Origin: Salinicola corii
GTDB taxonomy: Bacteria > Pseudomonadota > Gammaproteobacteria > Pseudomonadales > Halomonadaceae
Assembly (NCBI RefSeq): GCF_008298015.1
Contig: NZ_VTPX01000020.1
Coordinates: 1-44,457, forward strand
DNA length: 44,457 bases
Reading direction: 5' to 3'
The notes below the pieces were generated by a model. That model had not been told where the DNA came from and did no database searches. It worked only from the letters and a program-made list of their open reading frames with translations. Position 1 is the first letter of the stretch. Each line of letters opens with the position of its first letter. The translations under genes were made by a program, and so were the position numbers. This document shows positions 38,366-44,457 of this stretch, piece by piece.

Positions 38366-39213
38366 CAACCAGCCAGCTCCTCGAGCATGGCCTGGGCTGC
38401 CAGCTTGCCCAAGGCGTTGGCGGCCAGTGGGCTGTCACCGGTGATCAGCTTGCGATCCTGGTGGACGGCACCAGAGATGTCGTCATTGATAATCTCGAAA
38501 CCCAAGGCTTTCAGCTTCTCGCCGAATTTCCAGGTCAGGTGGCCCGGCATGTAGCCGATGTCCGGCGTGGTGGCGTCGAGGGAATCTGGGAACGCGCAGA
38601 TCTTGTAGCCGCGATAGATGTCGCTGTCATCGACTGCCAGGAGGGCTGCCGGACCGTGGCAAAGCGAGATGACGAAGCGATCTTGATTGGACGCCCACTC
38701 CAGGGTATCCCGCACGTCCTGGCTTTCGGGCAGGCCGATCAACGCGCCATGTCCGCCTGGAATGAAGATCGCCGCATAGCCATCCAGCCCACCCGCGACG
38801 ACATCGGCCAGCTTCAGCGGTTGCTTGAATTGCTCGTGGTAACTGCCGAAGAAGCGCTTCACTTCCTCGTCCTCGGACGGCATCGCCCAATACTCGAACT
38901 TCACCGGATTGCCCGAGACCGTGGCCACGTCGAAGGAAAATCCCGCCTTGTCGAGATGGTACATCGGCAGCAGTGTTTCCACCGGGTGGTTGCCGGTGGA
39001 GAAGAAGCTACCGTTGTCGGTCAGCAGGTAGCGCTCGTCAGCCCCGATCATCAGGATTTTCTTGTCGCCCTTGTAGGGATTGGGGTAGTCGGCTCCGCCA
39101 AGGTCGGACTTCGGCGCGGTGAACTGGCTCAGCGAGTAGGGCGAAGGGAAGAACGCGTTATCTTCCGCCGGATCGCGCTGTGGCTGCTTGTCAGTGGTGT
39201 TCTGATCGCTCAT
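38365..39213 (-). CDS. hchA: Hsp31-type glyoxalase III / deglycase HchA
   Basis: The 282-residue protein is close in length to E. coli Hsp31 (283). It has [13 protein letters not shown], the nucleophile elbow [12 protein letters not shown] with Cys185-His186, and [19 protein letters not shown], all family landmarks. HchA detoxifies methylglyoxal without glutathione and has been reported as a holdase chaperone and deglycase. GAGGAG 7 nt before ATG 39213 decides this start over 39360. It is the first gene of a two-gene unit with a LuxR-type regulator. Confidence 0.9.
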   Translation of the reverse strand: MSDQNTTDKQPQRDPAEDNAFFPSPYSLSQFTAPKSDLGGADYPNPYKGDKKILMIGADERYLLTDNGSFFSTGNHPVETLLPMYHLDKAGFSFDVATVSGNPVKFEYWAMPSEDEEVKRFFGSYHEQFKQPLKLADVVAGGLDGYAAIFIPGGHGALIGLPESQDVRDTLEWASNQDRFVISLCHGPAALLAVDDSDIYRGYKICAFPDSLDATTPDIGYMPGHLTWKFGEKLKALGFEIINDDISGAVHQDRKLITGDSPLAANALGKLAAQAMLEELAG

Positions 39214-39524
39214 CGAAGACTCCTCAGGTGTACGGGATGTCCAACACAACCTATCTCGCTTATGACCGCGCAAAAATGCGGGATATCCCTCAACGCTGAG
39301 GCGCCTGCTGTTCTCGAAGCCTGGTTTGGTTGTTTCGATCTTGCGGGAGGTTAGCGCCATAGTGGCATACGAGTGACAATCGAACAGGGGGGGATTCTCC
39401 AGAGTATGCCATTTGTATGCCGGATTTGGGAGGAAATGCTGGGAACGTTGAGGACTGAAATTTAGTGTAATTCTATAATTTTCAGTATTTTTTGGAATTT
39501 CTGGGAATGCTGAAGAAGTCAGTT

Positions 39525-39601
39525 TGGCGCCCCCATCAGGATTCGAACCTGAGACCTTCCCCTTAGGAGGGGGACGCTCTATCCAGCTGAGCTATGGGGG
39601 C
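39525..39601 (-). tRNA. tRNA-Arg(CCT)
   Basis: Read on the minus strand from 39601: acceptor GCCCCCA, D-arm AGCTCAGCTGGATAGAGC, anticodon stem-loop with loop CTCCTAA (anticodon CCT), T-arm GGTTCGAATCC, acceptor TGGGGGC, discriminator G and encoded CCA ending at 39525. All stems pair. It decodes AGG. There is no duplicated 3' end nearby, so I see no island attached to it. The 164 bp to its left hold only weak, AT-rich sequence. Confidence 0.95.
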
Positions 39602-39771
39602 GGAGGGCGGGGCAGCGCAACCGCTGTGCGTCGAGCGACGCATGCGTCTCGAGCGGCGCATAGTATAAGCGCCGGATTCGCCAAGATAAACCCGCGGTAG
39701 CCATTGCGCCGGGACGCTCCGCGTTGGCATTGGTACAATGCCGCCTTCCCGATTCGAGCCATCGCTATCTC

Positions 39772-40608
39772 ATGCCTTGTTCTGATGACACCGCCTCGCG
39801 CTCGCGGCACGGCAACGATATACCCGTGGGCCAGGACCGGATTTTCGACGGCCTGGCCGACAAGTTCGCCAACAGCCTCTACGCCACGGCACGCGGCCAG
39901 ATCCGTCTGGCGGTGCTCGACGATATGCTGTCCCGCGCCTTGCCGTCGGATGGGGCGCCCGCGCTGGACGTGGGCGGCGGCCTTGGCCAGATGAGCGTAT
40001 GGCTGGCCGAGCGGGGACATCACGTCACCCTGGCGGAACCGTCGGCGGACATGCTGGCGGAGGCGCGGGCCGGCTTCGGCAGGCTGCCCGTCCAGACATT
40101 GCAGGCACCGATCCAGGCGTTGCCCGAACTGGCGCCGGGGCCGTGGCCATTGATCGTCTGTCATGCCGTACTGGAGTGGCTGGCGCAGCCGCGCGAGGCG
40201 TTCTCCCTCCTGAACGCGTTGCTGGCGCCGGGCGGCCGGCTCTCCTTGATGGTGTTCAATCGCGATGCGCTGCGTTTCTCCAACGTGGTCAAGGGCAATC
40301 TCGATAAAGCGCTGGAGGATCGGCTATCGGGTACCGGGCGACGCCAACGCCTGACGCCGATCTCGCCGCTGACGCATGCCGATATCGAGCGCTGGTGTCG
40401 GGAGGAGGGGCTGGTGATCGAGAGCGTCGCCGGCATCCGGATCTTCCACGACTACCTGCGGGAACGCTCGCCGAGCGAGGCGCAGCTCGCGACGATCATC
40501 GAACTCGAGAAGCGCTACTGCCGGGTCGAGCCGCACTGGCGGCTGGGGCGCTACCTCCACTACCTGATTCGACGTGCCGACGGCACGAACCTCGAGGAGA
40601 CGTCTTGA
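39772..40608 (+). CDS. cmoM: tRNA 5-carboxymethoxyuridine methyltransferase CmoM
   Basis: A 278-residue class I SAM methyltransferase. It reads DRIFDGLADKFANSLYATAR, SAM-binding LDVGGGLGQM, FHAVLEW-like CHAVLEWLAQP, and GIRIFHDYLRER with LEKRYCRVEPHWRLGRYLH at the end, which matches E. coli CmoM (SmtA) throughout. CmoM methylates cmo5U at wobble position 34 of some tRNAs to mcmo5U. The protein is slightly longer than the E. coli one at its N-terminus; no clear ribosome binding site marks the start. Its stop overlaps the next start by one base. Confidence 0.9.
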   Translation: MPCSDDTASRSRHGNDIPVGQDRIFDGLADKFANSLYATARGQIRLAVLDDMLSRALPSDGAPALDVGGGLGQMSVWLAERGHHVTLAEPSADMLAEARAGFGRLPVQTLQAPIQALPELAPGPWPLIVCHAVLEWLAQPREAFSLLNALLAPGGRLSLMVFNRDALRFSNVVKGNLDKALEDRLSGTGRRQRLTPISPLTHADIERWCREEGLVIESVAGIRIFHDYLRERSPSEAQLATIIELEKRYCRVEPHWRLGRYLHYLIRRADGTNLEETS

Positions 40609-41615
40609 TGGCGACACAGTCCCCCGCGTGCCAGTTGCTGGCTCGCCAGGATGCCGATTATCGCGGCTGGCTGTGGGTCGCGCCGCCACGCGACGGCTGG
40701 CTGGAGTCAGGCGAAGGACTGGTCTGGAGTGCGGACCTGGATGTGTGCACGGCGTGGCAGGGGGTGGGTCGCCCGGCCTATGGCGCTTTGACGCCGCCAT
40801 CCATCGGGGCGCCGGGGGCGGTGCTGTTCTGGCCTAAGAGTCACGCGCTGGGGACGTGGTGGTTGACGGCGCTGAATGCGGCGTTGCCAGCCGGCACGCG
40901 GCTGCAGATCGTGGGAGAGAACCAGGGCGGCATCAAGCGTGTCCCCAAGGTGCTGGCAAGCCTGGACCAGGCGTGTCGGAAACTGGACACGGCGCGCCGC
41001 TGCACGTTGTTTGCCACCCGGACGAGGGGGAACATCGGGGACACGGAATCCGCCTGGCGGACATTGACGGTGGATGGCCTGACCCTGGCGACGCACCCGG
41101 GCGTCTTCGGCCATGGCAAGCTGGACGACGGCACCCGGTTGCTGATGGAGGCCGTGACCCGGTCGCCGCTGCCGGCCTCCGGCAAGGCAGTGACCAGGGC
41201 GCTGGACGTGGGGTGTGGCGACGGCATTCTGACGGCCTGGCTGGCCAGAAAGGGGTGCGAGGTCACGGCGGGAGACATCAACGCGTTCGCGGTCGAGGCG
41301 ACCCGCCGCACGCTGGCGGCCAACCGGCTGAGCGGTCGCGTTGTGCAGAGCGATGTCTACGATAATGTCGACGCCACCTTCGACGCCATCGTCAGCAATC
41401 CGCCGTTCCATCAGGAGCGCGCCATCGATTACGGGCCCGCCGAGAGATTGATCAGGGAGGCGCCGGCGCATCTCGTCGGCGGTGGAAGCCTGACACTGGT
41501 CGCCAACGCGTTTCTTCCGTACCCCGAGTGGTTGCGGGCCGCCTTTGGCGAGTTCGAGGTGCTGGCCGACGACCGGCGCTTTCGGGTTTACCGGGCGATC
41601 AAAGCCCGGCGTTAG
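40608..41615 (+). CDS. rsmC: 16S rRNA G1207 methyltransferase RsmC
   Basis: The 335-residue protein has a degenerate N-terminal methyltransferase-like domain and a C-terminal catalytic one: THPGVFGHGKLDDGTRLLME, LDVGCGDGILTAWLARKG and the N2-guanine methyltransferase signature SNPPFH. This layout is that of RsmC, which makes m2G1207 in 16S rRNA. GAGGAG precedes the ATG at 40608, which overlaps the cmoM stop (TGATG), so the two RNA-modification genes are coupled. Its 3' end overlaps the convergent EAL-HDOD gene by 17 bp. Confidence 0.9.
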   Translation: MATQSPACQLLARQDADYRGWLWVAPPRDGWLESGEGLVWSADLDVCTAWQGVGRPAYGALTPPSIGAPGAVLFWPKSHALGTWWLTALNAALPAGTRLQIVGENQGGIKRVPKVLASLDQACRKLDTARRCTLFATRTRGNIGDTESAWRTLTVDGLTLATHPGVFGHGKLDDGTRLLMEAVTRSPLPASGKAVTRALDVGCGDGILTAWLARKGCEVTAGDINAFAVEATRRTLAANRLSGRVVQSDVYDNVDATFDAIVSNPPFHQERAIDYGPAERLIREAPAHLVGGGSLTLVANAFLPYPEWLRAAFGEFEVLADDRRFRVYRAIKARR

Positions 41616-42870
41616 TCTGCAGCTCCCTCATCGATTGCAGGGCGCGCTGATTCGCCTCGCCAACGTCCGAGGCCTTGATGCCCAGCGATCTCAGGCGTGC
41701 CCACGGGATCTCGTTCCACTTACCGCTCTCCAGCCGAATGGCGGTCTCCAGCAGCGTGCCGACCGGCCCATCGTGATGAAGCAGCGCAGTCGTGATCGAA
41801 GCATGCAGGGGGAGCGATGCGACGAGTTCCTCGAGGGGGCGGTTGAAAAAGGCTTCCAGGTAGGAGAATAGACCCGAGATGAAAGCTTTTTCGGCCAGGC
41901 TCGGGTCTCCGGCGGCCAGTTCGCGGCACAGGCAAGCGCGGGAAAGTGCCAACTGCTGAAGGGATTCCGGTTTGTCTTCCATCTCCGACAGCGCCAGTAA
42001 CGTCGCCAGGCTGCGGATACGGTGGGTGCCGATGAGTGCGACGGCCTGATGCAGCGAGGTGATATCGATCTGACGCTGGTACTGTGCCGTATTCACCAGC
42101 CGTAGCAGTCGTACGCCTAGCGTCGGGTCGCGTTCGATGGCCGACGAGATCTCGCCTACGCTGACTTTCGGTTTGTTGAGCGTCGCGATGAGCTTGAGAA
42201 TGGCGAGGCGGTCGGTGGTGACCACAGCTCCATGAACGAGCTGGGGGCGAGCGAGGAAGTAGCCCTGGAACAGGTCGCAACCGGCGTGCTGGCAGCGCCT
42301 GAGATCTTCCTCCGTTTCCAGCTTTTCCGCCAGAATCCTGATCTTCGGATAATGTCGTCGTAACTGCCGGACGATGTGATCGAATCCTTCCTCACTGTAG
42401 TGCGGGTACTCGAGTTTGACGATATCCACGAGCGGCAAGCAGGGATGGGTGGCATCGGCTTCGGCATAGTCGTCCAGCGCAAGCGTGAACCCACGCTGCC
42501 GCAGTAATTCCAACTGGTCGCGGATGGTGTCGTCGAACGGGATGTCTTCGAGGAGCTCGACGACCAGTCGAGAAGCCTCGAACGGCAGGTCGTCGCTCAG
42601 CGTCTCGGCCGTGAAATTCACGAACAGCGGCTTTCCCTGGCTGACCGTGTTGAGATCGCCCTGGGCGAAGGCATTCAGCAAGACCGTACTGGTCGCCTGG
42701 TTGCCATCGAATGGCATCGGCATGGGGCCGCCATCGGTCGGACGGAACAATAGCTCGAAAGCGACGAGTTCCAGAGAGGCGTCGAAGATCGGCTGTCGCG
42801 CGAACAGGACCGCTGGGGTTGGGTGTTCGGAAGCCTCCTGCATGGGCTGTCCTCGGTGGGTCTCGTTCAT
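41599..42870 (-). CDS. EAL-HDOD (YuxH-type) signalling protein
   Basis: The 423-residue protein has an N-terminal EAL-like domain (ARQPIFDASLELVAFELLFR; LVVELLEDI; KLEYPHY; LAEKLETEED; FQGYFLARPQ) and a C-terminal HDOD domain (IERDPTLGVRLLRLVNTAQY; HQAVALIGTHRIRSLATLL). The EAL signature is ELL and several metal ligands differ from active phosphodiesterases, so it more likely binds than cuts cyclic-di-GMP. HDOD proteins of this type often act in motility, biofilm or stress signalling. Confidence 0.85.
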   Translation of the reverse strand: MNETHRGQPMQEASEHPTPAVLFARQPIFDASLELVAFELLFRPTDGGPMPMPFDGNQATSTVLLNAFAQGDLNTVSQGKPLFVNFTAETLSDDLPFEASRLVVELLEDIPFDDTIRDQLELLRQRGFTLALDDYAEADATHPCLPLVDIVKLEYPHYSEEGFDHIVRQLRRHYPKIRILAEKLETEEDLRRCQHAGCDLFQGYFLARPQLVHGAVVTTDRLAILKLIATLNKPKVSVGEISSAIERDPTLGVRLLRLVNTAQYQRQIDITSLHQAVALIGTHRIRSLATLLALSEMEDKPESLQQLALSRACLCRELAAGDPSLAEKAFISGLFSYLEAFFNRPLEELVASLPLHASITTALLHHDGPVGTLLETAIRLESGKWNEIPWARLRSLGIKASDVGEANQRALQSMRELQTNAGL

Positions 42871-42965
42871 CTCGATTCGTGGGCGCTATCATTGTCGATG
42901 TCGTTTATCGACCGATCCGCCGGTTTCTGGACCTTCCCTGAGTCATCCAAAGGCTTGGCAGCCCT

Positions 42966-43493
42966 TCACTGGTGATCGTGATTCGTATAGTGGATATCGG
43001 TCACGACGTAGTGCGTTTCGCCGCCGGGTGCCGCGACCACGACGTCGTCGTCCAGCGCTTTTCCCAGTAGCGCACGGGCCAATGGCGCATCGATACTGAT
43101 CCAGTGCTTGCCGGTGTCGGTTTCGTCATGGCCGACCAGCCGCACCGACAGCTCCTCGCCGTTGTCGTCTTCCAACGTGACGTTGGCGCCGAAATAGACT
43201 TTTCCCGTGTCCGCCGGCAAGCGATCGACGACCTGCAGCTCATCCAGGCGTTTGCGTAGATAGCGGATCCGCGCGATGACCCGGTTGAGTTCCTTCTTAT
43301 TGTAGGTGTAGTCCGCATTTTCGCTGCGGTCTCCCAGGGCCGCGGCTTCACCGACTTTGGCTGACAATTGCGGCCGCTTGACGCGGGACAGGTGATCGTG
43401 AATCCCCTGGAGCCGATCGAATCCCTGTGGCGTAATCAGGTTGCTCTTCTTTTCCTGACGCGGATCCTTCTTGGGATCGCGCCAGCGAGTCAT
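42966..43493 (-). CDS. greB: Transcription elongation factor GreB
   Basis: The 175-residue protein has the Gre N-terminal coiled coil with the acidic tip GDRSENADYTYNKKELNRVI and a C-terminal FKBP-like domain (DTGKVYFGANVTLEDDNGEE; GKHWISIDAPLARALLGKAL). The basic start (TRWRDPKKDPRQEKKSN) is typical of GreB rather than GreA. It enters the RNA polymerase channel and stimulates transcript cleavage in backtracked complexes. AAGGG before ATG 43493 decides the start over 43508. Confidence 0.9.
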   Translation of the reverse strand: MTRWRDPKKDPRQEKKSNLITPQGFDRLQGIHDHLSRVKRPQLSAKVGEAAALGDRSENADYTYNKKELNRVIARIRYLRKRLDELQVVDRLPADTGKVYFGANVTLEDDNGEELSVRLVGHDETDTGKHWISIDAPLARALLGKALDDDVVVAAPGGETHYVVTDIHYTNHDHQ

Positions 43494-43726
43494 GTTTCGC
43501 CCTTGCATCGAGGTGACGTCTCCAACGGCATGAGGGTGGCGTTAGCCTAACGCGAATGCCGTAATCGGTGCCACGACGCTGGCATTCCGCGATCGGTCTC
43601 GATATCGCCTGGGAAGTGCAGTCACCCACCAGTGACCCGGAAAGGCCTTTTCGACGTTGACCGACGTTAAAGTGGGGAGAGGGTGGGGCGCTATACTCGC
43701 GGTGAAAAGACGAGGAGAAGCCAGAG

Positions 43727-44182
43727 ATGCAGAATGCGATTCTGATCCCCATGGGGAAGGAAAAAAGCTCGATGGCAGCGCTGCGCAAGGCAAGAGGCAT
43801 TGCCCAGAGCGAGCACTCCCGGCTCTACCTGCTACATGTCGTCGTGCCGGAGGAGACGGGGGACGTGCTCGGAGCGGCGACAGGCGCTGCCACCCATGCA
43901 CTGGACGACGAGGACTTCGCGGCTGCCAAATCGCATCTCGAGGCGATGTGGCACCAACTCAACGAGCCCATGGCTGCGGTGAATTTCGTGGTCAAGGCCG
44001 GTGAGGTCTCCGAGACGATCGTGGAGGAGGCGCGTCGCCTTGAAGTCGACACCATCTTCCTCGAGACCTCGCACTCTTCCCCGAAATGGGTAGGCAAGAT
44101 AGCGAAGATGAGAAAACGGACGCCCTGTCGATTGACCGTCGTGGATGAAGAGGGGAGGGTGGTTCTGGAACATGTTCCATGA
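43727..44182 (+). CDS. Universal stress protein (UspA family)
   Basis: The 151-residue protein has the USP layout: NAILIPMGKEKSSMAALRKA at the start, LYLLHVVVPE, and a C-terminal part with DTIFLETSHSSPKWVG in place of the usual G-x2-G-x9-GS ATP loop, so ATP binding is doubtful. Most members are induced by starvation or stress. AGGAG 9 nt before the ATG. Single gene. Confidence 0.8.
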   Translation: MQNAILIPMGKEKSSMAALRKARGIAQSEHSRLYLLHVVVPEETGDVLGAATGAATHALDDEDFAAAKSHLEAMWHQLNEPMAAVNFVVKAGEVSETIVEEARRLEVDTIFLETSHSSPKWVGKIAKMRKRTPCRLTVVDEEGRVVLEHVP

Positions 44183-44214
44183 ACGAGGGAGATCGGACGT
44201 GGTGCCTCGACCGA

Positions 44215-44350
44215 CTAGTGCATGAAGGTATGGTCGGGCATGTGATCGGCATGGAAGTGAGTGAGGATATGCTCCAGACCGTTGGTCAATAGCGCCCCTC
44301 CTATCGGCGGGCCGTGTCCCGTCATCGCCACTGATCTTGCCCAGCACTGG
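44215..44350 (-). pseudogene. C-terminal remnant of a metallo-beta-lactamase-fold hydrolase
   Basis: On the minus strand the frame ending at TAG (44215-44217) reads VAMTGHGPPIGGALL, then TNGLEHILTHFHADHMPDHT. TGHG is the usual late histidine motif of MBL-fold hydrolases and the rest fits the C-terminal helix. The upstream part of the gene is replaced by IS3-family DNA from about 44351, so the gene was cut by insertion. Function of the original enzyme cannot be told. Confidence 0.6.
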
Positions 44351-44457
44351 TGGACACCGACTTAAGCGATCATTTGAGCCTCGAAGGCCTCTGGGCTGAT
44401 CATCCCGATAGCACTGTGTCGGCGCTGCCGGTTGTAGTCCAACTCGATGTACTCGAA
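44351..44457 (-). mobile_element. IS3-family insertion sequence, end with transposase C-terminus
   Basis: From the right window edge the minus strand encodes FEYIELDYNRQRRHSAIGMI, then SPEAFEAQMIA and a stop at 44362-44364. YNRQRRHSA(I/L)G..SPE is the C-terminal hallmark of IS3-family OrfB transposases, of a subgroup different from the element at the left edge. TGGACACCGAC at 44351 is the probable terminal inverted repeat. The rest of the element is outside the window. Confidence 0.85.

Noticed and set aside
38356-39354. 332-codon plus-strand ORF
   Set aside because: It is the complement of hchA, which has intact catalytic motifs and a ribosome binding site.

Overview
The window looks like chromosomal DNA of a halophilic, GC-rich gammaproteobacterium, most likely a Halomonas-like member of the Halomonadaceae. 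This is inferred from the gammaproteobacterial housekeeping set at the right end (cmoM, rsmC, greB, tRNA-Arg) and from overall gene style; no marker fixes the species. Both ends lie inside IS3-family transposase genes, so the window is bounded by insertion sequences.

Left accessory region (1-10.5 kb). An IS3-family 3' end cuts the tail of an unknown gene. Then comes an unusual DNA array: three 20-bp repeats, five 16-bp palindromes and four 16-bp repeats, with the palindromes and 16-bp repeats strictly phased. The 16-bp repeats carry, on the minus strand, a core resembling the nic site of MOB-P plasmids. The array sits just upstream of a gene for a MobC-like double ribbon-helix-helix protein, so it may be a transfer origin or related partition/replication site. 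A convergent operon follows: a type III restriction-modification system (res, mod) plus a third gene joining a RelE/ParE-like domain to a UvrD-type helicase. The block ends at a 46-nt 3' copy of a tRNA-Met(CAT), an attachment-site scar, beside a decayed tyrosine integrase.

10.7-12.4 kb holds a short gene remnant, an AT-rich gene for a possible CNF/BLF1-like (papain-like deamidase) toxin, and an orphan type VI secretion hcp gene frameshifted in a C tract.

12.4-20 kb is a redox and efflux cluster: bdcR/bdcA, a truncated hydrolase, two more SDRs, a beta-hydroxyacid-dehydrogenase-like protein, an EthD protein, a DHA2 efflux pump and its TetR regulator with two matching operators.

20-25.6 kb holds a cytoplasmic and an exported chorismate mutase, a TetR regulator, and a three-gene exported redox unit (DUF5666-like protein, membrane cytochrome b, SuoX/MsrP-like molybdoenzyme). 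TCTAC-type inverted repeats at four promoter positions suggest one regulon.

26-33.5 kb: a membrane protein, a nitronate-monooxygenase-like flavoprotein preceded by a 20-bp triplication that creates two tiny coupled ORFs, flavohaemoglobin hmp facing nsrR, a DeoR regulator coupled to an MFS transporter, a metallothionein and a Crp/Fnr regulator.

33.6-44.4 kb: small stress proteins, LprI-like protein, DoxX/LysR pair, class A beta-lactamase, hchA overlapping a LuxR-type regulator, tRNA-Arg(CCT), cmoM-rsmC, an EAL-HDOD protein, greB, a universal stress protein and an IS-truncated metallo-beta-lactamase-fold gene.
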